A stretch of 64,000 nucleotides of DNA from CAVUMR01 sp963742715. Its GTDB lineage: Bacteria > Actinomycetota > Actinomycetes > Mycobacteriales > Micromonosporaceae. The translations under genes and the position numbers were made by a program. Positions within the stretch are counted from its first letter, which is position 1. Each line of letters begins with the position of its first letter. Under the pieces are notes generated by a model, which was given only the letters and a program-made list of their open reading frames with translations, was not told the origin of the DNA and did no database searches. Below, one piece after another: positions 8,094 through 15,871 of this stretch. Location of the stretch: the NCBI GenBank assembly GCA_963742715.1, contig CAVUMR010000003.1, positions 744,001 through 808,000 on the forward strand. Direction: 5' to 3'.

Positions 8094-9611
8094 CTAGTCG
8101 AGCAGGGTCTCGATGCCGCCGCGCAGGAAGTACACGACGAACAGGGCGGCGACCGCCCACAGCAGCGGGTGTACCTCGCGGGCCTTGCCGCGGACGGCCT
8201 TGAGCACCACGTACGAGACGATGCCGGCGCCGATCCCGTTGGAGATCGAGTAGGTGAACGGCATCAGCACGATGGTCAGGAACGCCGGTACCGCGATCTC
8301 GTAGTCGGTCCAGTCGATCGTCCGTACCCCGGTCATCATCAGGAAGCCGACGACCACGAGCGCGCAGGTGGCCGCCTCGAACGGTACGACCGTGACCAGC
8401 GGCGCGAAGAACATCGCGAGCAGGAACAGCACCCCGGTCACCACGCTGGCGATGCCGGTACGGGCGCCCTCGGCGACCCCGGCCGCGGATTCGATGTACG
8501 AGGTGTTGCTCGACGTACTGGCCGCACCGCCGGCCGCCGCGGCGATCGAGTCGACCAGCAGGATCTCGCGGGTCTTCGGCACCGTGCCGTCGGACTCGAG
8601 CAGGTCGCCCTCGGCCGCGACCGCGACCATGGTGCCCATCGTGTCGAAGAAGTCGGTCAGCATCAGCGTGAACACGAACAGCACCGCCGCGATCACGCCG
8701 ACCTTGTCCCAGGAGCCGAGCAGGTCGAACTTGCCGAGCAGGCCGAGATCCGGCTGGTCGACCACCTTGTCCGGCAGCGCGGGCACGTTCAGGCTCCACG
8801 CCGTCGGGTTGACCAACTGGCCCTGTTCGTTGAACCGGCGGGCGCCGATGTCGCCGATCGCCTCCACCACGATCGCCAGCACGGTGGTACCGATGATGCC
8901 GATCAGGATCGCGCCCTTGACCTTGCGTACCACCAGGATCAACGTGGCGATCGCGCCGATCACGAACACCAGCGTCGGCCAGCCGAGCAGCCGGTTGTCC
9001 AGTCCGAGCTGTACCGGCGGCGAGCCGGTCGGCGTACCGCGGACGAAGCCGGCGTCCACGAACCCGATCAGCGCGAGGAACAGGCCGATACCGACCCCGA
9101 TCGCGGTCTTGAGCTGAGTCGGTACCGCGTGGAAGACGGCGGTACGCAGGCCGGTGAGCACCAGGATGGTGATCACCACGCCCTCGATCACCACCAGCCC
9201 CATCGCGTCCGCCCAGGTCATCCGCGGGGCGATCTCGAACGCGATCATCGCGTTGACGCCCAGCCCGGCCGCCAGCGCGAGGGGGAACCGGCCGATGACG
9301 CCCATCAGGATCGACATCACACCGGCCACCAGCGCGGTCGCCGCGGCCAGTTGCGTCTGGGACAGGTGCCCGCCGGCGCCGTCCGTACCCGAGCCGAGGA
9401 TCAGCGGGTTCAGCACCACGATGTACGCCATCGTGAAGAACGTGGCGAGGCCGCCACGGAGCTCCCGGTTGAACGTCGAGCCGCGACCACTGACCCGGAA
9501 GTACCGGTCGACCGCGGCGAACCGGCCGGTGGGCGCCGGACGGTCGCGGTCGGCGACGTCAGCGGCCCGGTCCGATCGGGTACCGCCGGTGGGCCTGGAC
9601 GGATCCGACAT
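8094..9611 (-). CDS. NCS2 family nucleobase permease (AzgA-like)
   Basis: Membrane transporter of 505 residues with about 12-14 hydrophobic helices. The N-terminal GGLATFFTMAYIVVLNP and the FDTMGTMVAVAAEGDLL segment are characteristic of the guanine/hypoxanthine-type (AzgA) branch of the NCS2 family, which imports purine bases by proton symport. SSNTSYIESAAGVAEGARTG matches the conserved family signature near helix 8. The ATG at 9611 is preceded by GAGGAG with good spacing. The frame stays open to 11312, but that upstream stretch lies antisense to the histidine kinase and is not protein-like. It is divergent from the kinase gene. No purine riboswitch is visible. Confidence 0.9.
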   Translation of the reverse strand: MSDPSRPTGGTRSDRAADVADRDRPAPTGRFAAVDRYFRVSGRGSTFNRELRGGLATFFTMAYIVVLNPLILGSGTDGAGGHLSQTQLAAATALVAGVMSILMGVIGRFPLALAAGLGVNAMIAFEIAPRMTWADAMGLVVIEGVVITILVLTGLRTAVFHAVPTQLKTAIGVGIGLFLALIGFVDAGFVRGTPTGSPPVQLGLDNRLLGWPTLVFVIGAIATLILVVRKVKGAILIGIIGTTVLAIVVEAIGDIGARRFNEQGQLVNPTAWSLNVPALPDKVVDQPDLGLLGKFDLLGSWDKVGVIAAVLFVFTLMLTDFFDTMGTMVAVAAEGDLLESDGTVPKTREILLVDSIAAAAGGAASTSSNTSYIESAAGVAEGARTGIASVVTGVLFLLAMFFAPLVTVVPFEAATCALVVVGFLMMTGVRTIDWTDYEIAVPAFLTIVLMPFTYSISNGIGAGIVSYVVLKAVRGKAREVHPLLWAVAALFVVYFLRGGIETLLD

Positions 9612-9800
9612 CGTCGTCTCCTCGCGCAGCTGTGTGGGGGCGTGGTACGGCCGACCACGAAAGCCGATCACGTAGCCGGTCGGGCGTAGCGTGCCAGACG
9701 AGACCGTCCGGCGGGTACCCCGAACGGCGGTCGGCGCGGCAAGATCTGCACTCCCCGGACCACACCGTGGCCAACCACCCCCGTACCCCCGGATCGGATC

Positions 9801-11123
9801 ATGAGGCGCACGTTCGTACTGGTGTCCCTCGCCGTGACGACGCTGGTCACAGTCGCGTTCGCGGTGCCGCTGGCGCTTGTCGTACGGGCCGACGCCCGGT
9901 CCCGGGCACTCGAACGGGCCGAGCGGGAGGTCGTCGCGGTCAGCAGCGTCATCGCGGTCGGGCCGGTACCGGCCTCGGTGGTGGACGCGATCGCCGGTAC
10001 GCCGTCCGGTCGCGCCGGCCGGCTCGCCGTACACCTGCCGGGTGGTTCCCGGTTGGACGCGGACGGCGCGGCCTCCGACCGCGATGGCGAGCCCCGGTGG
10101 GCCTCCGCCGATGCGGTCGAGGAGGTACGGCGCAACCGGCGTGGAGTCAACCTGGACGTGCCGGGCGGGGTCACCCACCTGCACCCGAACGCGCTGCCCG
10201 ACGGCGGTACGGCGGTGGTCGAGGTCTTCATCCCGGACGCCGAGCTGCACCGCGGCGTGACCCGCGCCTGGCTGGTGATCATCGTGCTGGGCCTGGTGCT
10301 GCTGGGCGCGTCCGCGCTGCTCGCCGACCGGTTGGCCGCGGGCGCGGTACGGGCGATCCGGCAACTCGCCGTCACCGCGGCCAAGCTCGGCGGCGGTGAC
10401 CTCGCCGCGCGGGTGCAGCCGGACGGTCCGCAGGAGGTCGCCACCGTCGGCGCGGCGTTCAACACGCTGGCCGACCGGTTCGGCGTCCTGCTGGCCAACG
10501 AACGGGAACTCGTCGCCGACCTGTCCCACCGGTTGCGCACGCCGCTCACCGCGCTGCGGCTCAACGCCGAGGCGCTGCCCGACACGGTGGACCGGCAGCG
10601 GGTGCTGGACGCGGCCGCGAACGTCGAACGCGAGGTGGACGCGATCATCGAGCAGGCCCGGCGACCACTGGTCGTGCCGCTGCGCGAGCGCAGCGATCTC
10701 GCCGCGGTGGTGGCTGAGCGGGTCGAGTTCTGGTCCGCGCTCGCCGATGATCAACACCGATCCTGGGCGTACGTCGGGGCCGACGGCCCGCTCCCGGTGC
10801 CGGTACCGAGCAGCGAGGTGGCCGCCGCGCTCGACGCGGTACTGGGCAACGTCTTCCGGCACACCCCGCCGGGTACCGCCGCACGGGTACGGCTGGTCGC
10901 CGGTGAACAGGACGCGACCGTGGTGGTCGACGACGCCGGTCCCGGGATCGCGGCACCGGTGCTGGCGGTACGAAGGGGCAGCAGCGGTACCACCTCGACC
11001 GGGCTCGGGCTCGACATCGCCCGGCGGGTCGCGCACGCCACCGGTGGCGGGGTCGAGGTCGGTCACGGCCCGCTCGGTGGAGCGCGCATCACACTGCGCT
11101 TCCGGTACGCCGACGAGCCGTAG
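9801..11123 (+). CDS. Two-component sensor histidine kinase
   Basis: Membrane histidine kinase of 440 residues. Order: TM1 (about 8-28), an extracytoplasmic sensor of about 125 residues with no recognisable domain, TM2 (about 155-175), a HAMP linker, a HisKA domain with the phosphoacceptor His243 in ADLSHRLRTPLTAL, and an HATPase domain with N350 (VLGNVFRHTP), DDAGPGI and TGLGLDIA. All catalytic boxes are intact. The ATG start has no clear Shine-Dalgarno. It is divergent from the NCS2 permease. The adjacent response regulator lies on the opposite strand, tail-to-tail and only 41 bases away. The signal is unknown. Confidence 0.88.
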   Translation: MRRTFVLVSLAVTTLVTVAFAVPLALVVRADARSRALERAEREVVAVSSVIAVGPVPASVVDAIAGTPSGRAGRLAVHLPGGSRLDADGAASDRDGEPRWASADAVEEVRRNRRGVNLDVPGGVTHLHPNALPDGGTAVVEVFIPDAELHRGVTRAWLVIIVLGLVLLGASALLADRLAAGAVRAIRQLAVTAAKLGGGDLAARVQPDGPQEVATVGAAFNTLADRFGVLLANERELVADLSHRLRTPLTALRLNAEALPDTVDRQRVLDAAANVEREVDAIIEQARRPLVVPLRERSDLAAVVAERVEFWSALADDQHRSWAYVGADGPLPVPVPSSEVAAALDAVLGNVFRHTPPGTAARVRLVAGEQDATVVVDDAGPGIAAPVLAVRRGSSGTTSTGLGLDIARRVAHATGGGVEVGHGPLGGARITLRFRYADEP

Positions 11124-11164
11124 CCCGACTCGTGCCGGCGCCGGTGCTCGCCGCCGGCGCGGCG

Positions 11165-11848
11165 TCAGGCGGGCGCGGTGAGCTTCACGCCGACGCCGCG
11201 GACGGTATGCAGGTACCGCGGCGCGGCGGCGGTCTCCCCCAGCTTTCGGCGCAGCCAGGACACGTGTACGTCGATGGTCTGGTCGTCCCCGCCGGACTGC
11301 TGTTGCCGCCACACCTCCAGCAGCAGCTCGCGGCGGGTCACCACGGTGCCGGCCCGGGCGGCCAGGTACGCGAGCAGGTCGAACTCGCGCCGGGTCAGCG
11401 GCAGGGCGTCCCCGTCCAGGGTCGCCACCCGCGCGCTCACGTCCACCCGCAGCCCGCCGACCACCAGCTCGACCGGTGCCCCGGGCGGGCCGGACCGGCG
11501 CAGTACCGCGCTCAGCCGGGCCAACAGGTGCGCGGCCGAGAACGGCTTGGTCAGGTAGTCGTCCGCGCCGGCGTTGAGCAGCCGGACGATCTCGGCTTCC
11601 GCGTCCCGCGCGGTGGCGATGATCACCGGCGCGGTCGAGGCGGCCCGGATCATCCGGAGGGTGTCGGCACCGTCGAGATCAGGCAGCCCGAGGTCGAGTA
11701 CGACAGCCTCCGGCTCCCAGTCGCGCACCTCGCGGATACCGGTCATCGCGTCGGCGCAGCTGCGCACGACATGACCAGCCGAGGTCAGGGCACGCCCGAG
11801 CGCCGCCCTGATTTCCCGGTCGTCTTCGACCAGTAAGACCCTCGCCAT
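11165..11848 (-). CDS. OmpR/PhoB-family response regulator
   Basis: Response regulator of 227 residues: a receiver domain with acidic pocket D9-D10, phosphoacceptor D52 (VVLDLGLPDLDG) and the conserved KPF lysine, then a winged-helix DNA-binding domain (LTRREFDLLAYLA, TIDVHVSWLRRKLGE). The ATG at 11848 starts MARVLLVEDD, the standard family beginning. The likely partner is the histidine kinase that converges on it. It is divergent, with 35 bases between starts, from a membrane-anchored protein gene that may be a target. Phosphotransfer specificity is inferred from proximity only. Confidence 0.88.
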   Translation of the reverse strand: MARVLLVEDDREIRAALGRALTSAGHVVRSCADAMTGIREVRDWEPEAVVLDLGLPDLDGADTLRMIRAASTAPVIIATARDAEAEIVRLLNAGADDYLTKPFSAAHLLARLSAVLRRSGPPGAPVELVVGGLRVDVSARVATLDGDALPLTRREFDLLAYLAARAGTVVTRRELLLEVWRQQQSGGDDQTIDVHVSWLRRKLGETAAAPRYLHTVRGVGVKLTAPA

Positions 11849-11883
11849 AGCGCAAAAGGTACCCACCTGTGGAGAATGTCTGC

Positions 11884-12543
11884 GTGCGTCGTGGCCCAAG
11901 CCTGGCAGCAGTATGGGTCGTCGCGATGGTCGTCGCCTCTGGCGCGGTGTGGTTCGCCGTGCACGCGGCCACCACTCTCTCGACGATCGAACCCGCGCTG
12001 CCCGCACCTCACCGGGCCCCGTCCGGCGTCACGCCGATGCCCTTCGCCGGATCGGGTACCGCCAGCCCCTCCGCCACCGCTCCTGCCGCCGACGGCGCCG
12101 ACGAGGCACCTGACCAGGACGGACAGCAGGACGATCTCGACTCGACGACCAACCGGCTGTCGCCGCGTGCCTCCCGCAGTACGGCCGGGCCGCGCCAGAG
12201 TACCGTCCCGACCCACCCGGTCGAGTCGAGCGTGAGTTCGACCCCCTCGGCGAGCCCGACTCCGGAAGGCAGCAGCCCACCGACCACGTCGTACCGCTGG
12301 ATCCAGGCGACCGGCGGTGACGCCATGGCCAGCTACGACAGCGCCAATGTGGCGGTGGTGCAGGTCAGTCCCCGACCCGGGTACCAGGCCACGGTCTGGC
12401 GGTACAGCCCGACCTGGGTGACGGTCCGGTTCACCAACGGCAAGCACGTGTCGACCGTGCACTGCTTCCAGGACAACCTGGGTCAACCGCAGTACTACGT
12501 GGTCGAAGAGGACACCGGTCGGGGCAGGTCCGGGACGGCCTGA
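11884..12543 (+). CDS. Membrane-anchored protein with extracellular C-terminal domain
   Basis: Unrecognised protein of about 219 residues. It has a basic N-terminus and one transmembrane segment (AAVWVVAMVVASGAVWFAV). A long Ala/Ser/Thr/Pro-rich linker follows, and then a compact 75-residue C-terminal domain (from about SYRWIQATGG) with many Trp, Tyr and Val residues and one Cys. This is a typical cell-surface sensor or partner layout. Start GTG 11884 was chosen because GGAG lies 9 bases upstream; GTG at 11869 would add five residues. It is divergently paired with the response regulator, and the short shared intergenic region suggests joint regulation. Confidence 0.6.
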   Translation: MRRGPSLAAVWVVAMVVASGAVWFAVHAATTLSTIEPALPAPHRAPSGVTPMPFAGSGTASPSATAPAADGADEAPDQDGQQDDLDSTTNRLSPRASRSTAGPRQSTVPTHPVESSVSSTPSASPTPEGSSPPTTSYRWIQATGGDAMASYDSANVAVVQVSPRPGYQATVWRYSPTWVTVRFTNGKHVSTVHCFQDNLGQPQYYVVEEDTGRGRSGTA

Positions 12544-12637
12544 CCAGCGGTACGCCTCTGGTACGTGGTCTGCTTGAGTCGCGGTTTGCTGGGTACAGAT
12601 CGCCGGGACAGTTGATCATTCTCAAGTAGGGGGACAC

Positions 12638-13102
12638 ATGCCACTCAGTGACGACGACATGACCACCAGCGGTACAGGTGGCGAAGGTGCGGCCGACGGG
12701 GGAGCCAACCCGGCCGGACAGGACGGTGGCGCCGACGGTGGCGCCGACGGCGGTGCCGGTCTGGAGGGCCCCGCGGACGGTGGCGCGGCCGGTACCGCGG
12801 GCATCCACGACGGTGGCGCGGACGGCGGCGCCGACAGTGGGGCCGGCAGCCCGGAGGGCCCGGCGGACGGTGGCGCGGCTGGCACCCCGGGCGCCCATGA
12901 CGGCGGGGCCGATGGTGGGGCGGACGGCGGCGCGGACGGTGGCGCGGCTGATCGTGGGGCCGATGGCGGCGCGGCTGATGGCGGCGCGGACGGCGGAGCC
13001 GATGGGGGCGCCGACGGCAGCGCTGGACTGGGCACCTACGGAAGCGGCCCGAGCGCCTACGGCGGCGGCGCGCCGCGAGAGGCCGGCAGCGGAACGGTAT
13101 GA
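12638..13102 (+). CDS. Asp-Gly-Gly-Ala repeat protein, candidate substrate peptide
   Basis: Short protein of 154 residues with no recognised domain. After an acidic N-terminus (MPLSDDDMTTS) nearly all of residues 16-130 consist of DGGA-type repeats. Two longer units of 30 residues, each beginning EGPADGGAAGT and containing a His-Asp (about 43-72 and 73-102), can be aligned. The tail is Gly/Ser/Tyr rich. Synonymous codons vary between repeats (GGT/GGC; GCC/GCG/GCT), which argues for selection on the peptide. Its stop overlaps the start of the JmjC oxygenase (ATGA), so the two are translationally coupled. I infer a precursor or substrate of that enzyme. A random low-complexity ORF is the alternative; the antisense strand is also open. 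Confidence 0.6.
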   Translation: MPLSDDDMTTSGTGGEGAADGGANPAGQDGGADGGADGGAGLEGPADGGAAGTAGIHDGGADGGADSGAGSPEGPADGGAAGTPGAHDGGADGGADGGADGGAADRGADGGAADGGADGGADGGADGSAGLGTYGSGPSAYGGGAPREAGSGTV

Positions 13103-14418
13103 CCAGACGCACCGCGGTCCGGGCCGGTTCCGCCGGCTCGGACCGGACCGTGCCGGTCGACTCCGCGCTGTGGCGATGCCTGGCGATCGACCCGGACCGG
13201 TTCGCCACCGAACACTGGGCCCGCCGGCCGCTGCTGCGCCGGGCCGCGGAACGGTCCACCGCCGCGTCGGAGGCGGCCGCAGCGGTCGGTGATGGGACCG
13301 CCGGCTTCGCGGAGCTGCTGAGCGTCGAGGCCGTGGACGAGCTGCTCAGCCGTCGCGGCCTGCGTACCCCCTTCCTCCGCGCCGCCCGCAACGGCACGGT
13401 GCTCGACCAACGGCAGTACACCGGCGGCGGCGGCGCCGGCGCCGAAGTCGGCGACCAGGTGCTGGACGAGCGGGTACTGCGGGTGCTGGTGGACGGCGGC
13501 ACGCTGGTACTGCAGGGGCTGCACCGCACCTGGCCACCGCTGATCGACTTCGCCACCCGACTGGCCGATGAACTGCGCCATCCGGTACAGGTCAACGCCT
13601 ACCTGACCCCGGCCGACAACCGCGGCTTCGCCAGCCACTACGACACCCACGACGTGTTCGTCCTGCAGGTGGCCGGCCGGAAGCGCTGGCTCGTGCACGA
13701 GCCGGTACTGGCCGACCCGCTGCCGATCCAGCCGTGGGGCGGCCGGGCGGACGAGGTGGCCGCGACCGCGGCCGGGACACCGGTGCTGGACGTCGTACTC
13801 GCTCCGGGCGACGCGATGTACCTCCCGCGCGGCTGGCTGCACCAGGCCGAGGCGCAGGGCGAGCTGTCCCTGCACCTGACCATCGGCATCCACACGATCA
13901 CCCGGTACGCCCTGGTGGAGGCCCTTCTCGGCCTCGCCACCACCGATCCGGAGCTGCGCCGGAGCCTGCCGGTCGGCATCGAGGTGGCCGATCCGGACGA
14001 GCTCGCCGGACCACTGGCCGACACGGTGACCGCGCTGGCCCGGTGGTTGGACACGGCCGACCCGGCCGAGGTGGCGGAGCGACTGCGCCAGCGGTACTGG
14101 CCGGCCAGCCGCCCGGCACCGATCCGGCCGATCGCCCAGGCGGCCGCCGCGGAATCGGTCACGCCGCAGACCGCGGTACGCCGACGCGGCGGCCTGCGCT
14201 GGCGGCTGCGACCACTCGGCGCGAGCGCCGGGAAGGTCGCGCTCGACCTGTTCGACCGGACCATCACGTTCCCCGCCTCCTGCGGACCGGCGCTGCGCGC
14301 GGTGCTCTGCGACGGCGTTCACCAGGTCAAAGACCTGCCCGGACTCGATCCGGACGATCAACTGGTGCTGGCCCGCCGGCTGCTCCGCGAGGCGATCGTG
14401 GTAACCCTGGAGGGGTGA
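13099..14418 (+). CDS. JmjC-type cupin oxygenase (cupin_4 / ribosomal-oxygenase-like)
   Basis: Predicted Fe(II)/2-oxoglutarate-dependent hydroxylase of 439 residues, from the family that includes bacterial YcfD and human NO66/MINA. The facial triad is visible: H180 and D182 in SHYDTHDVFVLQ, and distal H248 in PRGWLHQAE. The typical strand APGDAMYLPRGWLH is complete. A C-terminal helical or winged-helix region with VALDLFDRTITFP follows, as in the ribosomal oxygenases. Known members hydroxylate Arg, His or Asn side chains of proteins. Here the gene overlaps the DGGA-repeat gene by 4 bases and the next gene by 4 bases, which makes the repeat peptide a plausible substrate. The actual substrate is unknown. 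Confidence 0.85.
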   Translation: MTRRTAVRAGSAGSDRTVPVDSALWRCLAIDPDRFATEHWARRPLLRRAAERSTAASEAAAAVGDGTAGFAELLSVEAVDELLSRRGLRTPFLRAARNGTVLDQRQYTGGGGAGAEVGDQVLDERVLRVLVDGGTLVLQGLHRTWPPLIDFATRLADELRHPVQVNAYLTPADNRGFASHYDTHDVFVLQVAGRKRWLVHEPVLADPLPIQPWGGRADEVAATAAGTPVLDVVLAPGDAMYLPRGWLHQAEAQGELSLHLTIGIHTITRYALVEALLGLATTDPELRRSLPVGIEVADPDELAGPLADTVTALARWLDTADPAEVAERLRQRYWPASRPAPIRPIAQAAAAESVTPQTAVRRRGGLRWRLRPLGASAGKVALDLFDRTITFPASCGPALRAVLCDGVHQVKDLPGLDPDDQLVLARRLLREAIVVTLEG

Positions 14419-15332
14419 ACCTGCGTTGTGCGGCCGCGGCCAAGCGCCGTACCGATCCGCTGCTGGGAACAGCCGCACCGGCGACCAGATGGCTGTTGGT
14501 CGAGGAACCGGGCGGTTGGGGCCCCGGCGGCGTGACCGATTCGCCGCTCGATCGGAAGGTGGCCGCCACGCTCACCGCCCGGGCCCGCGAACTCGGCGCC
14601 CGGGTGCAGTTGATCCGGCGGTACGGCCGCCGCCCGGGCCGCTCGCCACTGCGGCGGTGGGCGATCGCCGACAGCCGGCCCGGGCACGAGACCGTGCGTT
14701 GGGGAACGGTGGCGAGGGACGCCGCCCTGCTGGACCTCCAGCTCGACGCGGAGCTGCCGGTGGACGACCCGGCGCCAGGGGCCAGCGAGCCGACCACCGG
14801 TGACCCGGTGTACCTGGTGTGCACGCACGGTCGCCGGGACGTGTGCTGCGCGGTGCAGGGCCGGCCGGTGGTGGCGGCACTGACCGGGTACCGCCCGGAC
14901 TGCGCCTGGGAGACCACGCACGTCGGCGGGGACCGGTTCGCGGCCAATCTGGTGGTGCTGCCGCACGGGTTGTACTTCGGTCACCTGACCGGACCGTCCG
15001 CGCTGGACGTGGTGGCCGGGTACGAGGCGGGCCGGATCGAGTCGGAGCACTTCCGGGGCCGCTCGGCGTACCCGTCGATCGTGCAGGCCGCCGAGCACTA
15101 CGTCCGGCTCGAGCTCGGCGAGACCGGGCTGGACGCGATCGCCCCCCTCGCCACCAGCCGGATCGACGCGACGACGTGGCGGGTGCGGTTCGGGCACAGC
15201 TCCGGCGCGTTGGACGTCACGATCGGTACCGCGCTGTCCGCCGAGCCGGCGCGACTGACCTGCGCGGCGATCGAGGCGACCCATTACCGCACGTACCACC
15301 TGCTCGCGGTGGAACGGGTCGAAGCGGCGTAG
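14415..15332 (+). CDS. Sucrase/ferredoxin-like family protein
   Basis: Protein of 305 residues matching the Suc_Fer-like family, a thioredoxin-fold ferredoxin-like group. The key motif VCTHGRRDVCCAVQGRPV supplies C136, C144 and C145, the expected iron-sulfur or redox cysteines, and HVGGDRFAANLVVLPHG is the second family signature. GTG at 14415 overlaps the oxygenase stop as GTGA, so this is the third gene of a tightly coupled operon. I infer an electron-transfer role for the neighbouring non-haem iron oxygenase, for example iron reduction or repair. The name sucrase is historical and no sugar hydrolysis is implied. Confidence 0.83.
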   Translation: MNLRCAAAAKRRTDPLLGTAAPATRWLLVEEPGGWGPGGVTDSPLDRKVAATLTARARELGARVQLIRRYGRRPGRSPLRRWAIADSRPGHETVRWGTVARDAALLDLQLDAELPVDDPAPGASEPTTGDPVYLVCTHGRRDVCCAVQGRPVVAALTGYRPDCAWETTHVGGDRFAANLVVLPHGLYFGHLTGPSALDVVAGYEAGRIESEHFRGRSAYPSIVQAAEHYVRLELGETGLDAIAPLATSRIDATTWRVRFGHSSGALDVTIGTALSAEPARLTCAAIEATHYRTYHLLAVERVEAA

Positions 15333-15412
15333 GCCGGAACGCCTCAGCCGGCCAGGTGTGACGTGGCCGGTATGTGATCGGGAAGCCGTTCCCGGACCCG
15401 TACGCTGACGCC

Positions 15413-15871
15413 GTGCCCCGCACCAAGCAGCCGCCGCAGGAACCCCTCGAGGTCCGGCTGACCCCGTTCGCGGTCGTCGGTACCGTCGCGTGGGCGGTCG
15501 GCGCGCTGGTCCTGCTCGCGGCCCGGGGCTGGCTGGACGACCACGGCTACGGCTGGTGGCTGCCGACCTGCGTGGCCGGTTTCGGGTTCGGGCTGCTCGG
15601 CATCCTGTACAGCCGGGTGCATGACGCCCGTACCCCCTGGCCGCCGGCCGCCGCGGGAGAAGACCAGCCGGTCGGCCTGCCGCCGGACGCGGCGGAGCCA
15701 GAGCTGGACGATCCGGCAGCTGTGGACGGAACTGTGGACACACCGGTGGACGGACGTCCGGACGCGGCCGGGCCGCCGCCGGCTCAGCCGCCGTCGGGCA
15801 ACTCGCTCAGCAGGGGTACGTCGAGCAGTTCGGCCACGGTCTCCGGGTCGGCGCCACCGGCGACCGCGTAA
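15413..15871 (+). CDS. DUF2530 small membrane protein
   Basis: Member of the actinobacterial DUF2530 family. It has two transmembrane helices, around FAVVGTVAWAVGALVLLAA and WWLPTCVAGFGFGLLGILY, followed by an acidic, Pro/Ala-rich tail. GTG 15413 begins VPRTKQPPQEPLEVRL, which agrees with the usual family start. At 152 residues it is longer than most members, and its last 88 bases overlap, on the opposite strand, the 3' end of the sacsin-like ATPase gene. The convergent coding overlap is real as read, but a shorter functional product would not surprise. Function unknown. Confidence 0.7.
   Translation: MPRTKQPPQEPLEVRLTPFAVVGTVAWAVGALVLLAARGWLDDHGYGWWLPTCVAGFGFGLLGILYSRVHDARTPWPPAAAGEDQPVGLPPDAAEPELDDPAAVDGTVDTPVDGRPDAAGPPPAQPPSGNSLSRGTSSSSATVSGSAPPATA

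Noticed and set aside
8043..9689. Long plus-strand ORF (548 codons) across the NCS2 permease
   Set aside because: Arg/His/Gln-rich antisense shadow of a clearly coding minus-strand gene; no family features.
9612..9800. Purine riboswitch before the NCS2 permease
   Set aside because: I see no conserved purine aptamer stems or junction; the leader is short and GC-rich.
12622..13035. Minus-strand ORF with Ser-Ala-Pro-Pro repeats opposite the DGGA gene
   Set aside because: The plus-strand frame has a ribosome site and a 4-base overlap with the oxygenase; the antisense frame has neither and is a by-product of the GC repeat.
13057..14478. Minus-strand ORF of 473 codons opposite the JmjC oxygenase
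   Set aside because: Antisense shadow; the plus strand shows an intact cupin with all metal ligands.
15784..15871. Sequencing error causing the DUF2530/sacsin overlap
   Set aside because: Both reading frames are free of stops and coding-like to their ends; a convergent overlap of 88 bases is plausible.
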